Shown here: piece by piece, positions 52,237-60,824 of the stretch | Position numbering within the stretch: the first letter of the stretch is position 1 | Layout of the letters: every line of letters starts with the position of its first letter | Assembly (NCBI GenBank): GCA_038533575.1 | Contig: JBCAYL010000001.1 | Location: 1,950,226-2,014,225, forward strand | Direction: 5' to 3' | DNA: 64,000 bases | Source of the DNA: Pseudomonadota bacterium | Lineage (GTDB): Bacteria; Pseudomonadota; Alphaproteobacteria; Rhodobacterales; Rhodobacteraceae | Notes under the pieces: generated by a model | Told to the model about the DNA's origin: nothing | The model's input: only the letters and a program-made list of their open reading frames with translations | Databases searched by the model: none | Position numbers and translations under genes: made by a program

Positions 52237-53564
52237 GCCGCCAGAGCCACATTTTCGGCCGTGTGGCCAAGGCCTTGCCCTGGGTAGCGCGGGGCGATGG
52301 CTGCTACCTCTACGACAGCGATGGCAAGGCCTATCTCGACGGCTCCGGAGGCGCTGCCGTTTCCTGCCTCGGGCATTCGGACCCGGACGTACGCGCCGCG
52401 ATCCATGCGCAGCTCGATGAAGTGGCCTTCGCCCATACCGGCTTTTTCACATCCGCACCGGCGGAGCGCCTCGCTGACCAGCTCATCGCCCATGCCCCGC
52501 CGGGCATCGACAGGGTGTATCTTCTGTCCGGTGGGTCCGAGGCCGTGGAGGCCGCGATAAAGCTCGCGCGGCAATACATGCTCGAAATCGGACAGCCCGG
52601 GCGCCACCGCCTGATTGCGCGCCGCCAGAGCTATCACGGCAATACGCTGGGCGCGCTGGCTACAGGGGGCAATGCATGGCGACGGGAGAAATACGCGCCC
52701 CTCCTCGTGGAGACGCATCACATCGCCCCCTGCTTCGAGTATCGCGGTCGCGCGGATGACGAAACGCCCGAGGCCTATGGCTTGCGCGTGGCCGACGAGC
52801 TCGAGACCGCCATCGAGACGCTTGGGCCGGAGACCGTGCTCGCCTTCGTGGCCGAGCCCGTGGTGGGCGCCACGGCCGGCGCCGTGCCTGCCGTCCCGGG
52901 CTATTTCAAACGCATCCGCGAGATCTGCGACCGCTACGGCATCCTGCTTATCCTCGACGAGGTCATGTGCGGCATGGGGCGCACGGGCAGCTTCTTCGCC
53001 TGCGAGCAGGACGGCGTGGCCCCCGATATTGTGACCATCGCGAAGGGGCTCGGCGCGGGCTACATGCCCATCGGCGCGATGCTCTGCTCGGGCAAGATCT
53101 ACGACGCCATCGCGGAGGGCTCGGGCAGCTTTCAGCACGGGCATACCTACCATGCGCACCCCCTGGCCGCCGCAGCCGGATCGGCCGTGATCGACGCGAT
53201 TCTCGGGCGCGGCCTTCTGGAGCGCGTGAAGACACAGGGCGCGCGGCTCGACGCGGCCTTGCACGCAGCCTTCGGACAGCACGCCCATGTGGGCGACATC
53301 CGCGGGCGCGGGCTTTTCCGCGCCATCGAGCTCGTGGAGGATCGCGCGTCCAAACGCCCCTTCGATCCCGCGCGAAAACTCCACGCCAAGATCAAGTCGG
53401 CGGCCATGGAGGAGGGGCTCGTCGTCTATCCGGCCGGTGGAACGGTGGACGGCAAATCCGGCGATCACGTCCTCATCGCGCCGCCCTTCATCATCGAGGA
53501 CGGCCAGATCGACGAGCTGGTCCATAAGCTCTCACGCTCCGTGGAGCGTGCGTTGGTGAGCTAG
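52233..53564 (+). CDS. Class III PLP-dependent aminotransferase
   Basis: A 443-aa fold-type I enzyme. The PLP lysine lies in DIVTIAKGLGAGYMPIGAML, the phosphate-binding GGSEAVEAAIKLAR is present, and ILLILDEVMCGMGRTG holds the PLP-contact Asp. Length is typical. Substrate cannot be read from sequence; omega-amino acids or diamines are common. Coupling to the TAXI transporter suggests it acts on the imported solute or its product. Confidence 0.9.
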   Translation: MSRQSHIFGRVAKALPWVARGDGCYLYDSDGKAYLDGSGGAAVSCLGHSDPDVRAAIHAQLDEVAFAHTGFFTSAPAERLADQLIAHAPPGIDRVYLLSGGSEAVEAAIKLARQYMLEIGQPGRHRLIARRQSYHGNTLGALATGGNAWRREKYAPLLVETHHIAPCFEYRGRADDETPEAYGLRVADELETAIETLGPETVLAFVAEPVVGATAGAVPAVPGYFKRIREICDRYGILLILDEVMCGMGRTGSFFACEQDGVAPDIVTIAKGLGAGYMPIGAMLCSGKIYDAIAEGSGSFQHGHTYHAHPLAAAAGSAVIDAILGRGLLERVKTQGARLDAALHAAFGQHAHVGDIRGRGLFRAIELVEDRASKRPFDPARKLHAKIKSAAMEEGLVVYPAGGTVDGKSGDHVLIAPPFIIEDGQIDELVHKLSRSVERALVS

Positions 53565-53718
53565 AGCCGCTGCCGCGAATCTAGCTTAGGGCAGAGCCAG
53601 CCTGCGATTGAGCGCGCTCCCATGAATGCGCCTGAAATCGGCAATATTTCTACCAAAAAGCCTATACCCAGAAACAAATGCAACCTACGGTGGTTAGGCA
53701 TTTGGGAGGAGGTTTGTT

Positions 53719-55095
53719 TTGGTGTTGTCGTCCATGCGTACAGATTTCAATCAGACGAGCGTCGTTAACGACGCGGATACACTTCGGACGCTCAACACGT
53801 TCGCCGTGGATTTGATGTCGATCCGCAATGTGGAAGACCTCCTTTGGTATGTCGCGCAGAATGTGGTCGGCCGTCTCGGCTTCGTGGATTGCGTGATCTA
53901 CCTGTCGAATGACGAGGAAACCGAGCTGACGCAGGCCGCGGCCTGGGGCGAGAAGAACCCCTTCGGCAGGCAGATCCTCAACCCGCTCGTCATCCCCTTC
54001 GGCAACGGCATCACCGGCGAGGTGGCCAAGACCCGAAAATCTGTCATCGTCGATGATCTCCTCACCGAGACGAACTACATCGCCGACACCCAGATCGCGC
54101 GCTCCGAGATCTGCGTGCCTCTCATCTCCGGCGACCGCGTGCTGGGGGTCATCGACAGCGAGCATCCGGATTTCGCAGCCTTCGGCGAAGGCGAGCTGGA
54201 AATCCTGAGCACCGTCGCGGCCATGACCAGCGCGAAGATCGACTTGCTTGCCGAGACCCGCACCTCCCAGCGGCGCTACGAGGACCTCATGGAGGCCCAT
54301 GCCGAGCTAACGCGGGAGACCAACAACCGCAAAACGCTCGAAGCCGAGCTCTTCGAAGCGCGGCAGCTCGAAGCCATCGGCCGGCTCACGGGCCGCTTTG
54401 CGCACGAGTTCAATGGCCTCTTGACCGTCATTGCGGGCAACATGGAGCTCCTCGAGCTGAGCACCTCGCCTGACGATGCCGCGGAGCTGCGTGGCAACGT
54501 CACCGCGGCGTCAGCGCGCGGTGCCGAACTCATCAAGGACATGCTCGCCTTTGCGCAGCAGACACGTCTCAAGCCGGAGACGCTGAGCCTCAACACGCTG
54601 GTCTCGACCGTCTGCGCGAGCTTCGACGCTGCGCTGCAGCCGCGACTGGCGCAGAGCCTGGCTTCCGACGTCTGGCCCGTCGCCGTCGATCCCGTCGCCA
54701 TCCAGAACATCGTGCATCGCCTCGCTCGGAACGGATTCGAGGCGAATGAGGAAGGCGGCGGCGTCCATGTCGCCACCGAGAACGTGTTTCACACCCTTGC
54801 AGAGGACCGCCGCTTTCCCTCAGATCTCACGCCCGGGCGCTATGTCCGGCTGAGCGTCACCGACGAGGGCGCGGGCATCCCCGAAAAATACCAGAGTCAG
54901 ATCTTCAATCCGTTTTTCACCACCAAGGACGTCGGAGAAGGCACCGGGCTTGGCCTCTCCGTCGTGCTCGGCGTCATGCGCCAATCCGGCGGCGCCGTGG
55001 CTGTGCGCAGCGCCCCCGGCAAAGGCTCCACTTTCGAGCTCTATTTCCCGGCAGCCACGCCCGAACCAGCGACCCGTTTCCCGACACTTCCCTAG
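53719..55095 (+). CDS. GAF-domain sensor histidine kinase
   Basis: A 458-aa cytoplasmic kinase without membrane segments. A GAF domain spans residues about 25-175, a coiled coil 180-215, and the phospho-acceptor His is H229 in GRFAHEFNGLL. The ATPase domain has DEGAGIPEKYQ, FNPFFTTKDVGEGTGLGLSV and GKGSTFELYFP. Start is TTG 53719 or GTG 53722, after GGGAGGAGG. No response regulator is adjacent, so it is an orphan. Confidence 0.93.
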   Translation: MVLSSMRTDFNQTSVVNDADTLRTLNTFAVDLMSIRNVEDLLWYVAQNVVGRLGFVDCVIYLSNDEETELTQAAAWGEKNPFGRQILNPLVIPFGNGITGEVAKTRKSVIVDDLLTETNYIADTQIARSEICVPLISGDRVLGVIDSEHPDFAAFGEGELEILSTVAAMTSAKIDLLAETRTSQRRYEDLMEAHAELTRETNNRKTLEAELFEARQLEAIGRLTGRFAHEFNGLLTVIAGNMELLELSTSPDDAAELRGNVTAASARGAELIKDMLAFAQQTRLKPETLSLNTLVSTVCASFDAALQPRLAQSLASDVWPVAVDPVAIQNIVHRLARNGFEANEEGGGVHVATENVFHTLAEDRRFPSDLTPGRYVRLSVTDEGAGIPEKYQSQIFNPFFTTKDVGEGTGLGLSVVLGVMRQSGGAVAVRSAPGKGSTFELYFPAATPEPATRFPTLP

Positions 55096-55108
55096 ACAGG
55101 TGGTTCAA

Positions 55109-56173
55109 ATGAACGACGTGACTGCGGCAACCTGCACCCGAATTGCGCCTCCCGGGGAGCCTCCTCTGCTGGATGTGAGCGGACTCTTTAGTGAGGATCG
55201 CCAGGCGCGCGACAAGGTGGGCGAAGCCATCGGGCGCGCGGCCCGCGAGATCGGCTTCTTCAAAATCATCAATCACGGGATCGATCTCGGCCTCATCGCG
55301 CGGACCTACGGCATGGCCGAACGCTTCTTCGCGCTGCCCGAAGCCGAGAAGCGCCAGTACTACATCGGCAAGAGCAGCAATCACCGCGGCTATGTCCCCT
55401 TCACCGAGAAGGGTGATTACGCCGACGAGAAAAGCCGGAATTACGAGGCCTTCGACCTCGCGCTCGATCTCCCTGCCACGGATCCCGATTTCCTCGCGGG
55501 CAACAGGCTTCTGGGGCCAAACGTCTGGCCCGAGGTCGAGGGCTTCAAGGCGACCGTGTCGGAGTATTACGGGCAGATCTCGGCCCTCGGGCTCCGCATC
55601 TGTGCGGCGCTCGAGCGGTATCTGGACTTGCCGGAGGGCAGGATCACCGGCCAGATGACAAAGCCCATCTCACAGCTCAGGCTGCTCCACTACGTGCGGG
55701 AAAGCGCGCGGGTGGACACGAAATCGGTCAACATGGGTGCACATACGGATTACGAGTGCCTGACCCTTCTTCATACCCGCAATCCGGGCCTGCAGGTCAT
55801 GACTTCGGCAGGGACATGGATCGATGTGCCGGTGGAGCCCCGCGCCTTTGTGGTCAATATTGGCGACATGCTCGAGGCCTGGACCAATGGACATCTGCGC
55901 TCCACCCCCCATCGGGTGCTCAACCTGAGCGACGAGCGCTTCTCGCTGCCCTATTTCGTGGCAGCGAATTTCGACACGACGATCAGCCCGTTTCCCGAGA
56001 TGCTCCGGGACGGCACGAAGCCGCGCTACGAGCCATTCAAGGCAGGAGATCACCTCGAGCGCATGCTGGTGCGTGATTTTCCATATCTCGCGGACAAGGC
56101 GCAGGGAGATGTCCGCGGCCAGATCAACATCACCAATCCCTTCGAGGACCGCATGAACGGGGAGGCGAACTAG
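55109..56173 (+). CDS. Isopenicillin-N-synthase-like Fe(II)/2-oxoglutarate dioxygenase
   Basis: A 354-aa oxygenase. The iron ligands are in GAHTDYECLTLL (HxD) and HRV of STPHRVLNL; the co-substrate motif is RFSLPYF. The N-terminal DIOX_N domain has AREIGFFKIINHGI. A longer frame from 54950 overlaps the kinase and is rejected. Substrate unknown. It follows the kinase by 13 bp and precedes a LysE exporter by 2 bp. Confidence 0.9.
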   Translation: MNDVTAATCTRIAPPGEPPLLDVSGLFSEDRQARDKVGEAIGRAAREIGFFKIINHGIDLGLIARTYGMAERFFALPEAEKRQYYIGKSSNHRGYVPFTEKGDYADEKSRNYEAFDLALDLPATDPDFLAGNRLLGPNVWPEVEGFKATVSEYYGQISALGLRICAALERYLDLPEGRITGQMTKPISQLRLLHYVRESARVDTKSVNMGAHTDYECLTLLHTRNPGLQVMTSAGTWIDVPVEPRAFVVNIGDMLEAWTNGHLRSTPHRVLNLSDERFSLPYFVAANFDTTISPFPEMLRDGTKPRYEPFKAGDHLERMLVRDFPYLADKAQGDVRGQINITNPFEDRMNGEAN

Positions 56174-56175
56174 AG

Positions 56176-56826
56176 ATGCCAAGCGTGGAAGCTATGCTCG
56201 CGGTGGCGCTGGCGGGTCTCGCCCTCTCCATAACGCCGGGACCGTCTATGCTCTACGTGCTCTCTCGGTCCGTGGGGCAGAGCCGCGGGGCGGGTCTGGC
56301 CTCGGCGGTGGGCCTCTGTTTCGGGGGGGTCGTGCTTGCGGTGGCGACAGCGCTCGGCCTCGCACAGCTCCTCGAACGCTCCGACTGGCTCGTGACCGCG
56401 CTCCGCTTCGCCGGGTCGCTCTACCTCATCTGGCTCGGCGTCGACATGATCCGAGGCGCGAAAGCCGCGGCCGAGGTGACCTACGAAGTCGAACAGGTCA
56501 AGCAGCGCTCCATGGCCTCTATCATGTGGCAAGGCGTGCTGGTGGAAGTGCTCAACCCGAAGACCGTTCTTTTCTTCGCGCTCTTCGTGCCCCCGTTCAT
56601 CACCGTGGGTGACGCCACCGGCGACAGCCACCTGCAGCTCCAGCTCCTGATCCTTGGCATCCTCGTCCCCTTGACCGCGATCCCCATGGACCTCGTCGTG
56701 GCCTATACCGGCGGCAGCATGGCGCGCTTCATGAACCGACAGCGGGACATGCGAAAGTGGATGGCATGGGGCGGTGGCACCGTCCTGATCGCCATCGCCA
56801 TCAACCTGCACATCTCGCTCGTCTGA
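56176..56826 (+). CDS. LysE/RhtB-family amino acid exporter
   Basis: A 216-aa inner-membrane exporter with about six helices. ALSITPGPSMLYVLSRSVGQ is the family signature near the N-terminus, and EVLNPKTVLFFALFVPPF is the second. It sits 2 bp after the dioxygenase gene, so the two may handle the same compound. Confidence 0.93.
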   Translation: MPSVEAMLAVALAGLALSITPGPSMLYVLSRSVGQSRGAGLASAVGLCFGGVVLAVATALGLAQLLERSDWLVTALRFAGSLYLIWLGVDMIRGAKAAAEVTYEVEQVKQRSMASIMWQGVLVEVLNPKTVLFFALFVPPFITVGDATGDSHLQLQLLILGILVPLTAIPMDLVVAYTGGSMARFMNRQRDMRKWMAWGGGTVLIAIAINLHISLV

Positions 56827-56982
56827 GCGCGGCCCGGCTGGCGCCACTCTTCACTCGGACACGGATACAACGCGTCATTCGCGCGGACAGGGCCGCATTT
56901 CTCCCGGGCTTTCTTGCAGTCGATCCGCATATCTTTCAGAACACGCCGGAGGGTCGACCTGCGATAGTCGCCGGAACAACGG

Positions 56983-58050
56983 ATGGTGTCTGACAAGATG
57001 GTGCACGCAGTGACGGTGGGCTCGGCCACCATAGATATCATCGCGACGATCGCCGATGACGATATCGAGCAGATGAAGCTCACGAACCAGACCGCGTCCT
57101 TCCTGCTGATGGAGCCCGGAAGGAAGGTCGATGCCGACGACATCAAGACCTATCTCGGCGGCGGCGGTGTCAACGCCTCCATCTGCCTGAGAAGGCAGGG
57201 GTTTTCCGCAGCGGCGCTCGTCAAGATCGGGCAGGACGTGAATGCGCAAAGCATCCTCGCCAAGCTCGAGAGCGAAGGCATCGACCAGACCTTCGTCAGC
57301 CGCGATCCTGTCCACGCGACCGCCGTCTCGCTCCTCATCGCGTCCCATGACCATGACGCTGCGATCTTCACGCACCGGGGCGCAAACGAGTTCATGACCG
57401 AGGGTGACATTCCGCGGGGTGCATTCGAGGGCGCGGATCTTGTCTACGTGGCGGGGCTCAGCAATGCCTCAGCCGACCTCTTCCCCGATATCGTGCGCCG
57501 CGCCCATGACGCCGGTGCCTTCGTGGCGATCAATCCGGGCATTCGGCAACTGACGAGTAAGACCAAGGCCTTCTTCGACAGTCTCGAATACGTCGATCTC
57601 TTCATCTGCAACAAACCCGAGGCGCGCGCGCTCATCCCAAAGCTCGTGGAACGCACCGGCTGGGATGGCGGAAAGATCCCCAAGATAAAAGACGAGGCCA
57701 CGGCACTGGAGATCGGCGGTTTCCGTCTGGGCTACGATGACTACTTCGCCCGGATTCACAGCCTGGGCCCATCCCATGTTGGCATCACCGACGGCGCATA
57801 CGGCGCGCATCTTTCGCTCAACGGCGCGATCCACTTCCAACCCGTCGTGAAAACCGACGTGCGCGGCACGACAGGCGCGGGCGACAGTTTTGCCGCCACG
57901 CTTTCGGGCGCCCTCGTGCGCGGGGAGACCGTCACCGATGCGCTCCGGCTCGCAGCGTGCAACTCGTCCTCCGTTGTCAGTCATCCGGATGCCCATACAG
58001 GCCTCATGACCGACGACGCGCTAACGCGTATGGCCGCCGCGCAGGCCTAG
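56983..58050 (+). CDS. PfkB-family carbohydrate kinase
   Basis: A 355-aa sugar/nucleoside kinase. The N-terminal TYLGGGGVNASICLRRQG and the C-terminal catalytic VRGTTGAGDSFAATLSGAL (Asp as base) are intact. An internal insert around residues 215-240 lengthens it slightly. The ribosome site is weak; an in-frame ATG at 56998 is an alternative. The substrate is not predictable. Confidence 0.9.
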   Translation: MVSDKMVHAVTVGSATIDIIATIADDDIEQMKLTNQTASFLLMEPGRKVDADDIKTYLGGGGVNASICLRRQGFSAAALVKIGQDVNAQSILAKLESEGIDQTFVSRDPVHATAVSLLIASHDHDAAIFTHRGANEFMTEGDIPRGAFEGADLVYVAGLSNASADLFPDIVRRAHDAGAFVAINPGIRQLTSKTKAFFDSLEYVDLFICNKPEARALIPKLVERTGWDGGKIPKIKDEATALEIGGFRLGYDDYFARIHSLGPSHVGITDGAYGAHLSLNGAIHFQPVVKTDVRGTTGAGDSFAATLSGALVRGETVTDALRLAACNSSSVVSHPDAHTGLMTDDALTRMAAAQA

Positions 58051-58206
58051 CGCCGCACCGGGCGCGCTAGCGCTTCTTTGCAACAGGCGTCGCGCCCGCG
58101 GCGGTGGTCGCGGCATCTTTCCTTGCCTGCCGAGTCTCCCGTGATTCACAAAGCCTTTGTCGGGGTCCGCTATGCGGGCCGTGACCAATAAAAGCGAGGA
58201 GCAGGC

Positions 58207-58929
58207 ATGCAGGTGAAGATCCCGAAGATTCTCGGGCATATTTGGGTTGGAACGCGCGCGGCGCCGACCGAATTGCTGGACAGCTGGCGTGAGTTTCATC
58301 CGGACTGGGAATACCGCCTCTACGACAACGATTACCTTTTCTCGCGGACCTGGAGAAACCAGGCCCTGATCGCCGAGTACTACCGGGTCGGGCGATATTC
58401 CGGCGTGTCCGACCTCATGCGCTACGAGATCCTGCACGAGATGGGCGGCTTCATCCCGGAGGCGGATTCACGGTGCCTTCGCGCCACGGACGACCTTTGG
58501 GACATGCCCCATCTCTACGCCGTCTACGAGAACGAAGAGGAAGTCCCCGGCTTCATCTCGCCGTTCCTCGCATCCGTGCCGGGGCACCCCTATCTCGACG
58601 ACGTGATCGCCCACATCGGTCGACGCTGGACCCCGGACACGATCCGCGCACCCTGGAAATGCGTCGGAAACGCCTTTCTCGCCCGGCGGCTGCAGCGGCA
58701 CCCGGCAGAGGATTATACCGTCTTTCCGTCGCACTATTTCATCCCGACCTTCCGCACCGGGACAAAGTACAAGGGCGACGGCCCCGTCTATTGCGAGCAG
58801 CTCTACGGCTCTACGAAGTCACGCCTGCAGATCTATCCGCCGCGTCCGGAGAACCACGAGGAACTGGCACAGGAAGGCTTCGAGTATCTGACCGGGCAGC
58901 GGGCCTATCGCGGGGCGCGTGCCGCTTGA
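58207..58929 (+). CDS. GT32-like glycosyltransferase with altered DxD motif
   Basis: A 240-aa protein of the DXD-sugar-transferase type. KIPKILGHIWVGTR and SGVSDLMRYEILHEMGG match the family. The metal-binding position usually reads DxD; here it is EAD (residues 85-87, GFIPEADS). GAGGAG lies before the ATG. It heads a rightward group of transferases and probably acts in surface-glycan synthesis. Confidence 0.82.
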   Translation: MQVKIPKILGHIWVGTRAAPTELLDSWREFHPDWEYRLYDNDYLFSRTWRNQALIAEYYRVGRYSGVSDLMRYEILHEMGGFIPEADSRCLRATDDLWDMPHLYAVYENEEEVPGFISPFLASVPGHPYLDDVIAHIGRRWTPDTIRAPWKCVGNAFLARRLQRHPAEDYTVFPSHYFIPTFRTGTKYKGDGPVYCEQLYGSTKSRLQIYPPRPENHEELAQEGFEYLTGQRAYRGARAA

Positions 58930-59109
58930 GGTACGTGCGACGTCAGGGGGCGCTCGATGCTTTGAGCTTCCCCGATTGAAGTGCCTTCGCGCGCGGGCGG
59001 GCGCGGCGGCCAAGCTGGACACTCGGCAGCGAAAAAGGCACCTTTCGCCCAGAGCCCAGGACGAGGCCAAGTTCGCGGATCAACGCGGCAGAACCGAGCG
59101 GAGAAAGTG

Positions 59110-59919
59110 ATGACGGAATTGAACAGGCGCCCCGTGGCGTCGCTCTGGATCGGCGACCGCCTGCACTACCTCAACCAGCTTTGCCTGAAGTCCCATCTCC
59201 TCGCGGGGCACCCGACGACGCTCTATTGCACGGATGACGTCCAGAACGCGCCCGAGGGCGTCGAGGTGCGCCCGGCGAGCGAGATCATGGACATCGACAT
59301 GTCCATCGTCGAACAGACCAGCGCGTCGTTTCTGTCGAACGTCTTTCGCTACAAGATGATCCGCAAGACGGATGCGATCTGGATCGATTGCGACGCGTTC
59401 TGCCACAAGCCCTTTCCCGACGAGATGCGCCACATCTATGCCGGCCACGGGTTCCGCGGCGCGCTCAATTGCGGGGTGGTCTACATTCCGCCGGACGCCC
59501 CGCTCATCGACCTGCTCCTCGATTACTACGAGAACCTCCCCGAGGCCCCGCCGTGGTTCAACAAGAACCAGCGACGCAAGCTCGAGAAATTCTCCGGGGA
59601 GCCCCACGCGGTGCGGATCTACAAGGCCGAACGGACAGCGTTCGGACCGCAGGCCTTCACCTACTTCGCCCAGCAAACGGGAGACTACGAGAAGGCGCTG
59701 AGCTCCGACTACCTCTACCCCGTGCCGTTCCAACTCAACGACATCTTCTATGACCCGTATGGCCGGGTCGAAGGGCACTTCACCGACGCCACGCTCTCCG
59801 TGCACCTTTACACCAACGGTACGAAACCCTGGTGGCGCAAGAACGCGCCGCTCGAGGGCTCCTACGCGGACAGGATGTGCAAGGAAGTCGGGATTGATCC
59901 GGCACAAGCGCTGGGATGA
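59110..59919 (+). CDS. Glycosyltransferase-like protein with DxD motif
   Basis: A 269-aa protein from the ATG at 59110 with GGAG upstream; a longer frame from 58981 is not supported. N-terminal SLWIGDRLHYLNQLCLKSHL and the metal site DCD at 93-95 (WIDCDAF) suggest a retaining glycosyltransferase of the Gb3-synthase/GT32-like group. Its stop overlaps the next start (ATGA). Confidence 0.8.
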   Translation: MTELNRRPVASLWIGDRLHYLNQLCLKSHLLAGHPTTLYCTDDVQNAPEGVEVRPASEIMDIDMSIVEQTSASFLSNVFRYKMIRKTDAIWIDCDAFCHKPFPDEMRHIYAGHGFRGALNCGVVYIPPDAPLIDLLLDYYENLPEAPPWFNKNQRRKLEKFSGEPHAVRIYKAERTAFGPQAFTYFAQQTGDYEKALSSDYLYPVPFQLNDIFYDPYGRVEGHFTDATLSVHLYTNGTKPWWRKNAPLEGSYADRMCKEVGIDPAQALG

Positions 59920-60824
59920 GTGCCGGTGCGGACGTGGCCGCCCAGGAGCGGAGCGACCTGACGATATTTTACATCGTCGAACCGCCTGAATACGAGATCC
60001 TCGCCTGCTTCCTCCTCGCCTCCATCCGCGAGCATTTCCCCGCTCACGTCAAAGCGGTGGGATACTGCCCCGAGCACCGGATCGGGGACGTCCATCCGGC
60101 GGTCTTCAAGGCCCACGAGCTCATGAATGCCGAGATCCGGACCTTCAAGACGGATGGCATGTTCACGCCCGCCTACCCGCACGGAAACAAGATCCTCGCC
60201 TGCGTGGAAGAACGCGACACGGCGTATTCGATGTTCGTGGATTCCGACGTCCTCTTTCTGAGGTCGAACAATCCGGAGAACCTGACATCTCCCGGGCGCG
60301 TCTCCTGCTCGATGGCTGCCTCCATGCTCTGGGCGGAACAATCGATCTGGGATGACATCTACGGAGCGCTAGACATGGATATCCCGCCGGAGCGCTACAA
60401 GCTCATGCGCCGCAGCCCAGGCAAGGTGATCCCCTATTTCAGCTCGGGGCTCGTCTGCTTTCCCGAACGCGATCAGGGACATGGGCGCTTTGCGGATGTC
60501 TGGTACGACACGGCCAGCAAGGTGGACCGGGTGGAGACGCTCGAAAAGCGCCGCCCCTATCTCGACCAGATGACCTTGCCCGCGGCCATCCGGCGGAGCG
60601 GGCTCGATTGGAACATCCTCCCCGAGGAGCAGCACTACATCCTCGGTGGCAAGCTTCGGGGCGAGCCCCTGCCGAAAGACCGCGACATCTACACGATCCA
60701 CTACCGCAACACGAACAACCTGCGCGAAGTGGGCCAGCTCGACACTGCGCGCAGCTACCTCAAGAGCCATACCGGCGTGAAATTCGTCCGGCGACTGGCT
60801 CCCGACACGGCGGAAAAGGCCTAG
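59916..60824 (+). CDS. Glycosyltransferase-like protein (GT-A fold, DSD motif)
   Basis: A 302-aa protein. FYIVEPPEYEILACFLLASI begins the fold and MFVDSDVLFL carries the metal site (D109, D111). IPYFSSGLVCFPE resembles acceptor-loop regions of GT-A enzymes. It is translationally coupled to the previous gene. Its stop overlaps the stop of the convergent gene within CTAG. Confidence 0.75.
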   Translation: MSAGADVAAQERSDLTIFYIVEPPEYEILACFLLASIREHFPAHVKAVGYCPEHRIGDVHPAVFKAHELMNAEIRTFKTDGMFTPAYPHGNKILACVEERDTAYSMFVDSDVLFLRSNNPENLTSPGRVSCSMAASMLWAEQSIWDDIYGALDMDIPPERYKLMRRSPGKVIPYFSSGLVCFPERDQGHGRFADVWYDTASKVDRVETLEKRRPYLDQMTLPAAIRRSGLDWNILPEEQHYILGGKLRGEPLPKDRDIYTIHYRNTNNLREVGQLDTARSYLKSHTGVKFVRRLAPDTAEKA

